Below, in pieces: positions 49,084 to 60,035 of a stretch of DNA of 64,000 nucleotides (positions are counted from its first letter, which is position 1; every line of letters begins with the position of its first letter). The position numbers and the translations under genes are program-made. The stretch covers positions 34,166-98,165 of the forward strand of contig JAKPPB010000041.1 in the NCBI GenBank assembly GCA_029547605.1. The letters are read 5' to 3'. The notes under the pieces were generated by a model that was given only the letters and a program-made list of their open reading frames with translations, was not told the origin of the DNA and searched no databases. The stretch comes from Methanobacteriota archaeon (GTDB lineage: Archaea; Halobacteriota; Methanomicrobia; Methanomicrobiales; Methanospirillaceae).

Positions 49084-49344
49084 TCAGCAGATGTCCTTGA
49101 CTCTTCCAATGGTTCCGTCCTCAAGTCTGACCTTGATCCCATGGGGATGATACGTCGATCTGGTGAGGATCTCCTTCACTCTCCCCTCGGTGGTTCTCCC
49201 GCTTGCCTGGTCCTGCTTTTGGACAACCTTCACCTTTGCTCCCGGGCATAACCCGCTCCTGTGTCGGCCGTCTATTTGTGCCTCTTTTTCCACCCTGTTG
49301 TGGAATTCTGGCCGTTTCCGCATTTTCTCCATCTCTCCGGACAT
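49084..49344 (-). CDS. YwbE/DUF2196 family protein
   Basis: GLCPGAKVKVVQKQDQASGRTTEGRVKEILTRSTYHPHGIKVRLEDGTIGRVKDI. Confidence 0.9.
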   Translation of the reverse strand: MSGEMEKMRKRPEFHNRVEKEAQIDGRHRSGLCPGAKVKVVQKQDQASGRTTEGRVKEILTRSTYHPHGIKVRLEDGTIGRVKDIC

Positions 49345-49414
49345 TGGATGAAATTATCCCCCTCTTTCTTTAACCCCAATGAGTTAAATACCAGGGGTCG
49401 GGGACCTCCACCTG

Positions 49415-50563
49415 ATGGTATTATCTTTCCCCACAAAGATCCTCTCTCAAAGGTGTTCCAGAATGAAGCGTACAACAATCATAATCATTGCAGTGTTCCT
49501 TGCCGTAACCGTGACCGGGATCGTGGCCGCGGAAGTGACCCTTCAGGCAGGCACGGGTGGCGCAGGAAGCGTCTATACCACCGGAAACATCTATGTGAGT
49601 TCTGCGCCTGCAGGTGCATCGGCTACCCTGGACGGAGGGCATTCACAGCTCTTCACTCCAGGTACCTTCAGGGGTGTCGAGCCGGGAAACCACCAGGTGC
49701 GGATCTCTCTCCAGGGATTTCAGCCCTTCTCGACAACCGTCAGGGTCAGCGCGGGAGCCACGGAGAACGTGATCGTGACCCTGCCGCCAGTCTCAAGCCC
49801 GGGAGGGATGTCCATCAGCTCAACTCCCCGGGGCGCCTCGATTTACGTTGACGACATGTACATGGGCAAGACAAACCAGGTGGTGGGGAACCTTGCTGCG
49901 GGGCCCCACCGGCTGGTGATATCAGAGGCGGGTTACGTGACCTGGAAAGAGAGTGTGACGGTCAGGTCAGGAGCGGTCATTCCCGTGACCGTCACTCTCG
50001 TTGCTGAAGTCAACCCCGCCCACGGGGACCTCCTTGTCTCGTCTACCCCCACGGGCGCCTCGGTGTACATCGATGGGAACTACATGGGATCAACTCCCGC
50101 TGATGACTCCCTTGATATCAATGACCTCTCCCCCGGATCCTATGCCGTTGTGGTCAGGAAACCGGGCTACCAGGACTATTCCACCAGGGTTACCGTTCAG
50201 GAAGGCGGCGTGGCACAGGTGTTTGCGCCGCTCCAACCCGCTGCACAGACCGCTGCGAGCGTGGATATCACATCGACCCCCACCGGGGCCGACGTCTTTG
50301 TCAACAACATGTACATGGGCATCACCCCTCTCTCTTTCCATGATATTGCAGCCGGGACTTACACTGTCGATATACGGATGGAGGGATACACCCCATTCTC
50401 ATCGAGCGGGCAGGTAATCCCAGGCCAGAGTGTCCATGTGATCGCGGCACTGTCACCAGTCCAGGCTCCTGCCCCCACGACGAAGGCTCCTGCCGGGGAA
50501 CTTGCAACAGTCATGGCTCTTGGAATGGCCTGTATTGTCTGCTTCCTGGTTGCGAGGAGGTAG
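49415..50563 (+). CDS. Secreted PEGA-repeat protein with C-terminal TM
   Basis: Tandem PEGA units (ISSTPRGASIYVDDMYMGKT; VSSTPTGASVYIDGNYMGST; ITSTPTGADVFVNNMYMGIT), signal peptide, C-terminal TM-RR. True start likely MKRTTIIIIAVFL (~49463). Confidence 0.88.
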   Translation: MVLSFPTKILSQRCSRMKRTTIIIIAVFLAVTVTGIVAAEVTLQAGTGGAGSVYTTGNIYVSSAPAGASATLDGGHSQLFTPGTFRGVEPGNHQVRISLQGFQPFSTTVRVSAGATENVIVTLPPVSSPGGMSISSTPRGASIYVDDMYMGKTNQVVGNLAAGPHRLVISEAGYVTWKESVTVRSGAVIPVTVTLVAEVNPAHGDLLVSSTPTGASVYIDGNYMGSTPADDSLDINDLSPGSYAVVVRKPGYQDYSTRVTVQEGGVAQVFAPLQPAAQTAASVDITSTPTGADVFVNNMYMGITPLSFHDIAAGTYTVDIRMEGYTPFSSSGQVIPGQSVHVIAALSPVQAPAPTTKAPAGELATVMALGMACIVCFLVARR

Positions 50564-50574
50564 AGGTATCAACA

Positions 50575-50901
50575 TCAACATTTTTTACCCGGATCCTCGG
50601 GCTTGGCAACACTCAGCCCCTCGCGGATCGCCTGAATCTCTGCGTTGTCCGAATCGATAGAATAGAGTGAAGTGCCGTAGCAGGGCTTTCGGAACGGCAA
50701 CAGGATCCTTCCTTTCTCTTCATCGATGCCGACCAGCATCGGTTTCTCGATAAGGACTGGCACGCCCCTGAAGACAAAACCCGGTGTGATGCGGTAGTAT
50801 TCCCTGCATGTCTTTCTCACCCTGGTGTCCGCACGACGTGGGGTGACGTTCTTGAGGAGAATCTCTGACCAGAGCCGGTTGAAACAGGGTTCCTGCGGCA
50901 T
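50575..50901 (-). CDS. Hypothetical protein
   Basis: 108 aa ORF with plausible composition (RITPGFVFRGVPVLIEKPMLVGIDEEKGRILLPFRKPCYG); no known domain. Confidence 0.55.
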   Translation of the reverse strand: MPQEPCFNRLWSEILLKNVTPRRADTRVRKTCREYYRITPGFVFRGVPVLIEKPMLVGIDEEKGRILLPFRKPCYGTSLYSIDSDNAEIQAIREGLSVAKPEDPGKKC

Positions 50902-51056
50902 TGTGAGAGGGTATGCGTCGGAAAGGAAAAGAATTGCGGCTATGTCTGGATAAACCGGCTATTCTCTTCGTTTCCCGGACGCCCCCATGTATGTTACCGG
51001 ATGGCATGACCCGTAACCTGAAGCAGATGCATTAAAGTGAGATTTATATAACATAA

Positions 51057-51094
51057 TGTTGTATATTTCTAATATAAGTTAGAAATATACAACA
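51057..51094. promoter_or_regulatory. Perfect inverted repeat TGTTGTATATTTCTAA-TATAAG-TTAGAAATATACAACA (putative operator)
   Basis: 16-bp perfect arms, 6-bp spacer; sits just after TATA-like TTTATATA (51043-51050) and ends 13 bp before the DUF2178 ATG. Confidence 0.75.
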
Positions 51095-51106
51095 AAGGGT
51101 AATGTC

Positions 51107-51529
51107 ATGTCGACACAGAGACAACCTTTCTTCAAATCGCGCCCATGGATAAGCGTCATGTGCATCTTTGGGATACTTCTGATTGGAACAGGCATGATTA
51201 ATATGGCCTTCCAGCCAGACGATACCCCAACCGGTCTTGCCTCATTGTTCATCAGCACCGGGTTCGTCCTCACGATCCTCTCGGGCTTCCGCCTATGGAA
51301 GGGCGAGAAGATATACATGCAGGACGAGCGTACAAAGAGGATAGGCGCGTACGGGCTCTCATGGTCCTGGTTTCTTACGTTCCTGGTACTCTTCGGCGTC
51401 TTCTGGGCAGATTACCTGCACATATGGTCACCGGATGCACAGATGCTCTCCGTCATTCTCATCCTTCTCATGGGCATATCGGCAAAGGGCTTCCAGGCAT
51501 ACCTCTTCCGGAAGGGAGACGTGGATTGA
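51107..51529 (+). CDS. DUF2178-type membrane protein
   Basis: Paired TM hairpins, [29 protein letters not shown]; followed by HTH gene. Confidence 0.75.
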   Translation: MSTQRQPFFKSRPWISVMCIFGILLIGTGMINMAFQPDDTPTGLASLFISTGFVLTILSGFRLWKGEKIYMQDERTKRIGAYGLSWSWFLTFLVLFGVFWADYLHIWSPDAQMLSVILILLMGISAKGFQAYLFRKGDVD

Positions 51530-51548
51530 TAAAATTGAGGACGTATCG

Positions 51549-51770
51549 ATGCAGACCAGGATAAAAGAGTTTCGTGCGAAGAGAGGCCTGACACAGGCCG
51601 AACTTGCCGACCTTGTTGGTGTCAGGAGGGAGACCATTGTCTTTCTGGAAGCAGGAAAGTACAACCCCTCTCTCCGCCTCGCCCACCAGGTGGCAAAGGC
51701 GCTCGGGACCACCATAGACACACTCTTTTCCTTTGGCGACGAGGGTGACTACACGGTAAACGAGGAGTGA
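51549..51770 (+). CDS. XRE-family HTH transcriptional regulator
   Basis: [62 protein letters not shown]; start set at ATG 51549. Confidence 0.93.
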   Translation: MQTRIKEFRAKRGLTQAELADLVGVRRETIVFLEAGKYNPSLRLAHQVAKALGTTIDTLFSFGDEGDYTVNEE

Positions 51771-51815
51771 CCTGTCCGCAGAGTTCCGTCATTCCAATAC
51801 GCTGCGCTGCAATCC

Positions 51816-51842
51816 CACACCTGGATGAGGTGTGACTTCGTT
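51816..51842 (+). terminator. Hairpin CACACCT-GGATG-AGGTGTG followed by T-run
   Basis: 7-bp perfect stem then ACTTCGTTTT downstream of HTH gene. Confidence 0.45.
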
Positions 51843-51873
51843 TTAAATACTCACCACTCTTCTCTTCTAATGA

Positions 51874-52413
51874 GTGTGTGCCATGCCATCACGGATTCTT
51901 GTCGCATACGCATCGAAAAGAGGATCAACCACGGAGGTCGCAGCGGCTGTTGCGAGGGAGCTCGAGCGCCCAGGGATAGCGGCGGAGGTGATTGGGATTG
52001 ATTCTGTCCTATCCCTTGAACCGTACGATGGACTGGTCATCGGCGCCCCCGTGTACACGGGGAAACTGTTCGGGGATGTGGCGTCCTTTGTCCGGCGTCA
52101 CATAAATGAGATCGGGCGGATCCCTGTCGCGGCATTCCTCACAGGGATCGCGCCCGTGTATCCGAAGGCAGGTGATCCCATGCAGGTTATTGGGCTGATG
52201 ACGACCGCGCTGCAACCGGTCACCCCTGTTGCGGTGACGATGTTTGCGGGGAAACTGGACCCCTCAAACCAGTCGTTCGCGGAAAGGTCCCTTACAAAAC
52301 TGCTGAAGGTGCCTGTTGGAGACTTCAGGGACTGGAATGCCATTGCTGCCTGGTCACGCCAGTTGCCAGATCTCATGGGATTAGGGGAGCCGAAGGCCGC
52401 TGACAGGAAATAA
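51874..52413 (+). CDS. Flavodoxin domain protein (HemG-like)
   Basis: ILVAYASKRGSTTEVAAAVARELERPG, YDGLVIGAPVYTGKLFGDVASFVRRHI. Confidence 0.85.
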   Translation: MCAMPSRILVAYASKRGSTTEVAAAVARELERPGIAAEVIGIDSVLSLEPYDGLVIGAPVYTGKLFGDVASFVRRHINEIGRIPVAAFLTGIAPVYPKAGDPMQVIGLMTTALQPVTPVAVTMFAGKLDPSNQSFAERSLTKLLKVPVGDFRDWNAIAAWSRQLPDLMGLGEPKAADRK

Positions 52414-52460
52414 TCGAGAGGCCTCTTGGGGAGAATAGTCCCGTGGACCATATCCCCTTT

Positions 52461-54179
52461 TTATTCGATGACCCGCCATGCCCGCGGAGGGACATGGATC
52501 TCGAACCTCGCTCCCTCGCCACTCTTCCCGGTCTCCCGGATCGTGATGCCGGTTATCGAGAGGATGTCCCGGGATATCGCGAGCCCAAGGCCTGTGTGCT
52601 TCCCATATCCATAACGAAATATCTGCTCTTTCTCTTTCTCGCTGATACCTGTCCCGTCATCCTCAAAGACGATGACAAGATCCCCATCGTCACCCTCCTC
52701 TGTCCATATCCGTATGCTGCTCACGCCCTCTCCATGTCGTATGGCATTGTCGAGGAGGTTTGAGATGACCCTGGTCGTGAGGGGGTCTGCGTAGATCTCC
52801 ACGGGCCCGACGTTTGACATCACGCCGATCCCTTCGCAGGGGACATCCTCAATGGCGCGTGAGACCATCAGCCTGAGGTCCTGCCAGGCCGGTTGGTTCG
52901 AGCCGAAATCCTGGTAATCCCGTGAAAAACGGAGGTGGCCCGCGATCTTCTCTGTAATCTGGATGCTCGAGGCGAGGTACGCATCGTGCATGGGCTCGTT
53001 TGCGCCATCGCGCATCAGTTCAAGGTATGCAGAGAGCGCAGTGACGAGATTGCTGATATCATGGCGGGTCAGCGTGGTGAGCAGCGATATCTTCTTGTTC
53101 GCAATCCGAAGCGCCATCTCTGCTGCCTTCCTGCTGGTGATATCCCTGATGACGAGCACGCATCCCGCAGGATTTCCTGACGGGTCTTTTACGAGTGCTC
53201 CTGCGATGCTGACCTCCCGGGAGGGTCCTTCGCCGACCGTGGCCTCGAAGTCTGATACACATCCCCTCTCCCTGATGGTGACCATGAGGGTGTCGTACTC
53301 ATCCTTCGGGATGAGGGAGGCGGCCTCCATGCCGCGAAGGTCCTCCTCTTGCTTGGCAAATATCCCTGCTGCGGCCGGGTTGGCAGCGATAATTCTTCCA
53401 AGGGGGTCAAGCAGTACCATCCCATCCGGCATTGTCCTGAGCAGGTCTGGCAGCGCGGTCTCCGGACTCAGCGTGAAGAGCCCGCAGGTGAGGACCGCAT
53501 AGGTAATGAGCACAGTGAAGACGACAATCCCTATGAAGACCAGGTTCGGTGTATATATGCCGTATGAAGGGAGTATGATCCCCGAGAGCATTCCGCATGC
53601 GATGATGGTGAGCAGACCGGCGCTGACAAGGAAGTTCTGCCTGCGGACTTTCTCGACCGTCGCGGCACGCCACGATGTGACGGCGACATACAATATCCAT
53701 AGCATCAGGACGAGTGAATATGTGGATTCGGCCACATAGGAGAGGCTCCCCCCTGCCGGAATGTAGGTATACCCTACATCTCCCACGTACCTGACGGTGT
53801 AAATGTTTTCGGAGAAGAGGCCTACGAGAGATATCATGGCCGCAGAAAAGTAAAGCAAGGAGGCGACAAGATATGGCCTCCTGTACGTGGAGAGGGGGTG
53901 CCCACAGAAAAGGAGAACGAAATGAGCGGTGAACGCAATGACAAACGGCCAGAACGAACTGAACTTCAGCCAGAGCCAGACATTCTCGTATTCTACTGAT
54001 TGCCAAATGAGAAACTCACCGATTGCCCAGTAGGTGGCAGAAAGCATCACGATGACAAAGAGGCGGTTGACGGGTGAGGCGGGGTTCCTGGCATAGACAT
54101 ACATCCCGAGGCCGAACGTGATGAACGCCGAGAGCATGCAGAAGAAAGCAAGGATTGCGACAAGAGCCATGGAGATCAA
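52461..54179 (-). CDS. Sensor histidine kinase: 7TM N-terminus, PAS, HATPase; orphan
   Basis: Multi-TM N-terminus, PAS (DGMVLLDPLGRIIAANPAAAGIF), H-box LTRHDISNLVTALSAYLELM, HATPase ISNLLDNAIRHGEG...FEDDGTGIS...GLGLAISRDI. Confidence 0.9.
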   Translation of the reverse strand: MISMALVAILAFFCMLSAFITFGLGMYVYARNPASPVNRLFVIVMLSATYWAIGEFLIWQSVEYENVWLWLKFSSFWPFVIAFTAHFVLLFCGHPLSTYRRPYLVASLLYFSAAMISLVGLFSENIYTVRYVGDVGYTYIPAGGSLSYVAESTYSLVLMLWILYVAVTSWRAATVEKVRRQNFLVSAGLLTIIACGMLSGIILPSYGIYTPNLVFIGIVVFTVLITYAVLTCGLFTLSPETALPDLLRTMPDGMVLLDPLGRIIAANPAAAGIFAKQEEDLRGMEAASLIPKDEYDTLMVTIRERGCVSDFEATVGEGPSREVSIAGALVKDPSGNPAGCVLVIRDITSRKAAEMALRIANKKISLLTTLTRHDISNLVTALSAYLELMRDGANEPMHDAYLASSIQITEKIAGHLRFSRDYQDFGSNQPAWQDLRLMVSRAIEDVPCEGIGVMSNVGPVEIYADPLTTRVISNLLDNAIRHGEGVSSIRIWTEEGDDGDLVIVFEDDGTGISEKEKEQIFRYGYGKHTGLGLAISRDILSITGITIRETGKSGEGARFEIHVPPRAWRVIE

Positions 54180-54308
54180 TCAACCGGACAAGGTGCCCGG
54201 AAAAGTGCCGAATTTCCTCCTCAATTCGTCCTCTTCCTGGAGTGCTAACTCCTGGTGACTCTGTTGTCAGGGGAGAAAACCTTTGTGCATCGCCCCTCCC
54301 ATCCCCTC

Positions 54309-54539
54309 TCACGAGACCCGCATGATCCACCGGGGAGTGATCGCCTGTGTCGGACAGAACTCCCGGCACTTGAAACAACCGATGCAGAGGTGCGGCCTTG
54401 TCGCCTCTGCCTTGTGGATGCGGGGGTTCACCTGGAACACCCCCATGGAGCACATCTCCTCGCAGATCCCGCAGCCGTTGCAGAAGACCCTGTCGATGTA
54501 AACCTCCATCAGGATGCTGGGGGAGGGTGAAATCTCCAT
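54309..54539 (-). CDS. 2[4Fe-4S] ferredoxin-type protein
   Basis: VFCNGCGICEEMCSMGVFQVN and HLCIGCFKCREFCPTQAITP. Confidence 0.88.
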   Translation of the reverse strand: MEISPSPSILMEVYIDRVFCNGCGICEEMCSMGVFQVNPRIHKAEATRPHLCIGCFKCREFCPTQAITPRWIMRVS

Positions 54540-55172
54540 ATTCGCGTGCCAGATATACCCTTCGTGATATGGGTGATAATCGTTTGGGAGGCCAAGAGTG
54601 CCTGATACCAGGGCTGTCAAAAGAAAGGTGCAAGGGGAGAGAGAGGGAGATCCCTGCCTCCAGGCGAATCGGAAGGTGCAATTGAAAAAAATACCCCTCA
54701 ACCACCTTAATGATCACATTGCTGGTAGCAGGTGAAGGAATCCTGTGGGATTACGTCTCCCTCCGGACCTCCCGGACCCGCAGGATCTCAGGGCATCTCC
54801 CATCATCTTTTATCCCCATCCTCACGTCCCTCGAGGCGAAATAAGTGGAGAGAGATCCTTCTTCGGGAGGGAAACAGTTCACATTGAAATGTAACCTGAT
54901 TAAGGAAAAATTCTCTCCTGGGGGTATCTCATTGCTCTCCCGGGGATGAAGGTCTCCGATCCTTTGTCCTCCGACAGGGAGTGTGCGATGACTATCTCTC
55001 TCAGCGCATCACAGGTTGTATTCCTGCAGGCCTCAAAGAAGGAGTTTCTGGGAAGGGATCCATCCCGGCGCTATCGGCTGCAGAATCGAGTCTTTATCAT
55101 CACTACATGGTATCCTTTTGAGAGAGGATCAGAGGGGAAGGTATTACGTCCCGGCCATCAACTCCCTTTTCC

Positions 55173-55802
55173 ATGGTGCAGTATTTTTCCCGTCTCCTGC
55201 TCATGGCAATTCTCCTCGCAGTATCCGCCGTCTGGCCCGCATGTGCACCCCTTGCTCCCGGCATGGTCCAGGTCTTGCCTTCCGGGGAGTCGGTCCCGGC
55301 AGGTACTGTAGTGAACGCCTCGGCTTTCATCGAGATCATCCCCTCCGGGGCAACTACATTTGCCGAGACCCACACGCTCTCACTCTCCACCGGGCTTTCG
55401 GATGCCAGGTGGAATGTGATTGTGATGGTGGACGGCCGGCAGGCTGCAGTAATCCCTAAAGAGGGGCCCCTTGTATACGTGAACGGGTTCCTCCTCTCCT
55501 ACCCTACCACCCGCGATGTCAGCGTGAGGATTGTTGTTGACGGAAGAGTGCCCCCAGATGCTTCCGGGGAAGCGGTTGTGGTACTCGATTGTGCGGAACT
55601 GAACTCACAGGGCCAGGTGGTCGGAGGATCGGATTTCCAGGTCACACGCCGGGTTGATACGCTTTCCGCATTCCCCGGTGCAACAACGGCCACTCAGGCA
55701 CCTTTTCCGGCCACGTCTCCTGCCTCCACCCCTTTTCCGGTGATTGCCCCCGTCGCCTCACTCTGTCTTGCCTTTGCCTTCGCCTGGGACCAAAGGCGAT
55801 GA
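55173..55802 (+). CDS. Secreted/membrane-anchored hypothetical protein
   Basis: Signal peptide, beta-rich domain, Thr/Pro/Ala linker and C-terminal TM followed by WDQRR. Confidence 0.65.
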   Translation: MVQYFSRLLLMAILLAVSAVWPACAPLAPGMVQVLPSGESVPAGTVVNASAFIEIIPSGATTFAETHTLSLSTGLSDARWNVIVMVDGRQAAVIPKEGPLVYVNGFLLSYPTTRDVSVRIVVDGRVPPDASGEAVVVLDCAELNSQGQVVGGSDFQVTRRVDTLSAFPGATTATQAPFPATSPASTPFPVIAPVASLCLAFAFAWDQRR

Positions 55803-55986
55803 GTCTGGACACGTCCCCTCTCTTTTGCAGTAAGACCACGCCTGGACCTGGTTTCATACCTGCTGTTTTCAGGGACCCTTCTCAGGATTTGCGTTTACCC
55901 CTGGCTATCGGGCAGGAAATGAACCTTTCTCTGGCACTTCCCGCAACCGCTCTCACGCCGCTTTTATATCCTCTCCATCATATCCA

Positions 55987-56736
55987 TTGACCATGCATCC
56001 AACCGGCCCTACGTTCATGGAGATGACCCGGTACGAACACCTTTCCCCCTCGGACCAGTACCAGGGCCTGCCCGCCCCTCCCCTGGAAAAGCCCTTTCCT
56101 CGGGACGGGCATTTCATCACCCTTCCAGACCCCGGCAGCCTGCAGGTCTCCCCTCTTGACCTGCGGGAGGCGATCGAGGGGCGGCGCTCGCTCCGCCACT
56201 ATACCCGCGAACCCCTCTCGCTCGAGGAACTCTCCTATCTCCTCTGGTGCACCCAGGGCATCGTGCAGGTGCAGGACCCCTATTATACGCTGAGGAATGT
56301 TCCCTCTGCGGGGGGACGCCACTCTTTTGAGACCTACATCCTCGCAAACCGGGTATCCGGGGTAAAACCCGGGCTCTACCGGTACCTTGCATTCTCTCAC
56401 CGCCTGCTCGAGGTCGACACCCGTCCAGGTGTCACCGACCGAGTCATGGCAGCCTGTCTCGGCCAGGCATTTGTGCGAGCCTCGGCGGTCACATTTCTCT
56501 GGGCCTGCGTCATCTACAGGATGGCATGGCGCTATGCAGAGCGGGCGTGGCGGCTGGTGCACCTTGATGCCGGCCATGCAGGCCAGAACCTCTACCTTGC
56601 CGCCGGGCAGGTAGGGTGCGGTGCCTGCGCAATCGGGGCATTTGATGACCAGCTGGCAGCTGATGTACTCGGTATCGACGGCGTTGACGAGTTTGTCATT
56701 TATTGCGCAGCGGTAGGGAAAAAAGAGGATCGTTGA
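55987..56736 (+). CDS. SagB-type nitroreductase-family protein
   Basis: AIEGRRSLRHYTREPLSLEELSYLLWCTQGI...RNVPSAGGRHSFETYILANRVSGVKPGLYRY; HAGQNLYLAAGQVGCGACAIGAF. Confidence 0.88.
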   Translation: MTMHPTGPTFMEMTRYEHLSPSDQYQGLPAPPLEKPFPRDGHFITLPDPGSLQVSPLDLREAIEGRRSLRHYTREPLSLEELSYLLWCTQGIVQVQDPYYTLRNVPSAGGRHSFETYILANRVSGVKPGLYRYLAFSHRLLEVDTRPGVTDRVMAACLGQAFVRASAVTFLWACVIYRMAWRYAERAWRLVHLDAGHAGQNLYLAAGQVGCGACAIGAFDDQLAADVLGIDGVDEFVIYCAAVGKKEDR

Positions 56737-56744
56737 GGGTTCAA

Positions 56745-57545
56745 TCAGACAATATCTGCGACCAGGGCCCTGACCATCTCCCCGACTGCAATCCTCATCT
56801 CACCGGGGCGGCCGACCCGGTCACCGACCTCTTTGACAATCGCGGAGCCCACGATCACTCCGTCCGCACCTGCCTGCGAATATGCCTGCACCTGGTGCGA
56901 TGAACTGATCCCAAAGCCCGGGACCACGGGAAGTGAGGATATCCCCTTGATTCTCCTGATGCATTCGATGGTCGCAGGGTCGACCTCCCCCCTCACACCC
57001 GTCACCCCGAGGGCCGCCACAAGATAGAGAAAACCCCCTGCCCTCTCGATAATCATCTCCAGCCGTTTATCCGATGTGGTCTGGCTCACAAAGAGGATGG
57101 GATCGATCCCCGCATCCCGGGCAGCTTTGCAGAAGGGCTCAGTTTCCTCAAGCGGTACATCGGCGACAGCGACCCCGTCCGCACCTGCACGTGCAGCATC
57201 CCTATAAAACGCCCCGAGGCCCTTCTGCACGACAGGGTTCGCATAGGTGAGGATAACAAGTGGCGTCTCCGATTCAGCCCGGAAATCCCTGATCAGTGAG
57301 AAGAGGGAATCAGTATTCATCCCGGCAGAGAGCGCACGCTGAATGGCCTGCTGCATGACGGGGCCGTCTGCAACCGGGTCCGAGAACGGCATGACAACCT
57401 CGATGACATCGGCGCCGGCCCTGTCCACCTCCCTGATCATCGCGAGTGATTCCCCTAAGTCAGGGTCACCAGCCACGAGACATGCAACGAGCAGGGGACG
57501 CGTACGGGCGGAAAACGCACTGCCGATGCGGGTGCTCACAGGCAA
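56745..57545 (-). CDS. trpA: Tryptophan synthase alpha
   Basis: [46 protein letters not shown]. Confidence 0.96.
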   Translation of the reverse strand: MPVSTRIGSAFSARTRPLLVACLVAGDPDLGESLAMIREVDRAGADVIEVVMPFSDPVADGPVMQQAIQRALSAGMNTDSLFSLIRDFRAESETPLVILTYANPVVQKGLGAFYRDAARAGADGVAVADVPLEETEPFCKAARDAGIDPILFVSQTTSDKRLEMIIERAGGFLYLVAALGVTGVRGEVDPATIECIRRIKGISSLPVVPGFGISSSHQVQAYSQAGADGVIVGSAIVKEVGDRVGRPGEMRIAVGEMVRALVADIV

Positions 57546-58708
57546 TCACCCGCGAGTGCTGCCACCTGTGATACGTCCTTGTCGCCGCGGCCGGAAAGGT
57601 TAACGATAAGGATGTCGTCTTTCCCGAGGTCCTGCGCGATGTTTCGGGCGAGCGAAACGGCGTGGGCGGATTCGAGCGCGGGGATGATCCCTTCTGTCCG
57701 GGAGAGGTAGAGGAACGAGTCAATCGCCTCGTCGTCGGTCACCTCTCGGTAAGTGACTCTTCCCTTGTCCATCAGGTAGCTGTGCTCCGGCCCCACTCCA
57801 GGATAGTCGAGGCCTGCCGAGATGCTGTGGGACTCCAGGATCTGGCCGAAGGCGTCCTGGATGAGGTAGGTATAGGTCCCGTGGAGCACCCCCGGCCTCC
57901 CTCGACAGAGCGTGGCCCCGTGCCGGCCTCCTGGGCCCTCGCCTCCTGCCTCTGCTCCGAAAAGCCGCGTCGGGTCACCAAGGAAAGGCGTGAACATACC
58001 GATGGCATTGGAGCCACCTCCCACGCATGCGACGATTGCATCAGGGAGCCTTCCTTCCTTCTCGAGAACCTGCGCCCGCGTCTCTCTCCCGATCACGGTC
58101 TGGAAATCCCGAACAAGGGTAGGAAACGGGTGCGGGCCCACCACAGATCCTATGAGATAGTGGGTATCGTGCACGTTCGCGACCCAGTCGCGAAGCGCCT
58201 CGTTGATGGCATCTTTGAGGGTTCTCGAACCGGATCTCACCGGCAGCACGTTCGCGCCGAGCATCCTCATCCTGGCCACGTTGAGGGCCTGCCGGGCGAT
58301 GTCCTCCTCCCCCATGTACACTTCCACATTCATCCCTAGCGCCGCACCTGCAATTGCAGTGGCAACCCCATGCTGGCCTGCCCCCGTCTCGGCAATAATC
58401 CGCCTCTTTCCCATGCACTTTGCGAGGAGGGCCTGGCCAAGGGCGTTGTTCAGCTTATGCGCCCCGGAATGAAGGAGATCCTCCCGTTTCAGGTAGACCC
58501 TGCAGCCGAGGTCACGTGAGAGGTTTCTGCAGAAGGTGAGGGGAGTCTTTCTCCCCGCGTATTCATGAAGGTAATAGTCCATCTCCTCCTGAAACGCGGG
58601 GCCTGGCACGATGGTCCGAAAACCCTCCTCAAGCTCCTCGAGTGCTGCCATGAGTGTCTCGGGGACAAAACATCCCCCGTACTCCCCGAACCTGGTCGAT
58701 TCGATCAT
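57536..58708 (-). CDS. trpB: Tryptophan synthase beta (TrpB1 type)
   Basis: [50 protein letters not shown]. Confidence 0.96.
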   Translation of the reverse strand: MIESTRFGEYGGCFVPETLMAALEELEEGFRTIVPGPAFQEEMDYYLHEYAGRKTPLTFCRNLSRDLGCRVYLKREDLLHSGAHKLNNALGQALLAKCMGKRRIIAETGAGQHGVATAIAGAALGMNVEVYMGEEDIARQALNVARMRMLGANVLPVRSGSRTLKDAINEALRDWVANVHDTHYLIGSVVGPHPFPTLVRDFQTVIGRETRAQVLEKEGRLPDAIVACVGGGSNAIGMFTPFLGDPTRLFGAEAGGEGPGGRHGATLCRGRPGVLHGTYTYLIQDAFGQILESHSISAGLDYPGVGPEHSYLMDKGRVTYREVTDDEAIDSFLYLSRTEGIIPALESAHAVSLARNIAQDLGKDDILIVNLSGRGDKDVSQVAALAGDCL

Positions 58709-59277
58709 TGTTCACATCCTTTCGCAATCCTTACGAATTCTCGCACCTTCCGCTCATTCTTCACACCCGGCGAGTCCTCGACTCCCGTGGCAACGTCGAC
58801 ACCATAGGGGCGGATCCTTCGTATCGCATCTGCCACGTTTCCGGGATTCAGGCCCCCGGCAAGGATCACCGGTATCCTGCTCTCCTTTACTACCCTGGAC
58901 GCATATTCCTCGTCATACCGCAGACCCCTCCCGGCGCTCCCGTCAACGAGAATTGCGTCCGCATCGGTCGGAACGGGCTGTCCCACTCCGACAACCCTGA
59001 TGAGGCGTGCAGGGAACGGGTGGGGCAATTCGAGGGCCGAGGACAGCTGGATCACATCGGGATTCAGGTCGAGCATCGCCTCGACGTCGCTGATCGATTC
59101 CGTATGGGACACGCATACCCTTGCGAGATAGGGACCCACCGCGTCGAATATCTCCTCCGCGGTCTCGCAATCCACCGACCGCGGGGAGTCGGAGAACAGT
59201 ACCACGCCGATAGCATCGGCCCCCGCGGAGTCGGCCATGACCGCGTCGGCAGGGCTGGTGATCCCGCAGATCTTCAC
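58705..59277 (-). CDS. trpF: Phosphoribosylanthranilate isomerase
   Basis: [63 protein letters not shown]. Confidence 0.95.
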   Translation of the reverse strand: MKICGITSPADAVMADSAGADAIGVVLFSDSPRSVDCETAEEIFDAVGPYLARVCVSHTESISDVEAMLDLNPDVIQLSSALELPHPFPARLIRVVGVGQPVPTDADAILVDGSAGRGLRYDEEYASRVVKESRIPVILAGGLNPGNVADAIRRIRPYGVDVATGVEDSPGVKNERKVREFVRIAKGCEQ

Positions 59278-60035
59278 GCGGATACAAATCCCCCCAGTCT
59301 CTTTTTTGGGTCCTTTGCAGACATGATAGAAGATCCTATCAGAAACCCGTCCACCTCTTTCCGGAGGCTCCTGACATCGTACGGCCAGACAAACCCACTC
59401 TCAGAGACTACCCTGCAGCCTGCGTCGCGGACGAGCGGGGCAAGTCTCTTCGTGGTCGAGAGATCGATACTGAAGTCCCTGAGGTTGCGGTTGTTGATCC
59501 CGATCAGCCGTGCACCGGAATCCACCGCGGTGGCGACTTCCTCTGCATCGTGTATTTCGACAATGGGCTCGAGGGAGTGCTGGAATGCCATCTCTACGAA
59601 GCGAGGAAGCCTATCGTGCAGGACAGTCGTGATGAGAAGAACTGCATCCGCCCCAAGTGCCCTGGTCTCAGGGATCTGCCTCTCGTCGATGATGAAATCC
59701 TTGCGGAGGATGGGAACATCGACGTGCGGCCTGATGGCAGGTATCAGGCCCGGATGTCCCCGGAAAAACGATGGTTCGGTGATGACCGAGAGTGCGGAGC
59801 ACCCTGCGGAGACCATCATGCAGGCGAGCCCCACGGGGTCTTGGCCTTCCCGGATGACCCCACGGGACGGAGATGCGAACTTGATCTCGGATATGATGGC
59901 ATTTCGTCCATCTCTCTGCACCATCGCCTCAAATAGGCTCTTTCCCGGCACGGCATAATGGTCTGCAATGGGAAAACGATCTGGGAGCCCCGCGACCCGG
60001 GCCCCCGTTGCCGATATGATCTCTTCGAGGATCAT
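59274..60035 (-). CDS. trpC: Indole-3-glycerol phosphate synthase
   Basis: IISEIKFASPSRGVI, DVPILRKDFIIDERQI, LIGINNRNLRDFSIDLSTT. Confidence 0.95.
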   Translation of the reverse strand: MILEEIISATGARVAGLPDRFPIADHYAVPGKSLFEAMVQRDGRNAIISEIKFASPSRGVIREGQDPVGLACMMVSAGCSALSVITEPSFFRGHPGLIPAIRPHVDVPILRKDFIIDERQIPETRALGADAVLLITTVLHDRLPRFVEMAFQHSLEPIVEIHDAEEVATAVDSGARLIGINNRNLRDFSIDLSTTKRLAPLVRDAGCRVVSESGFVWPYDVRSLRKEVDGFLIGSSIMSAKDPKKRLGGFVSA

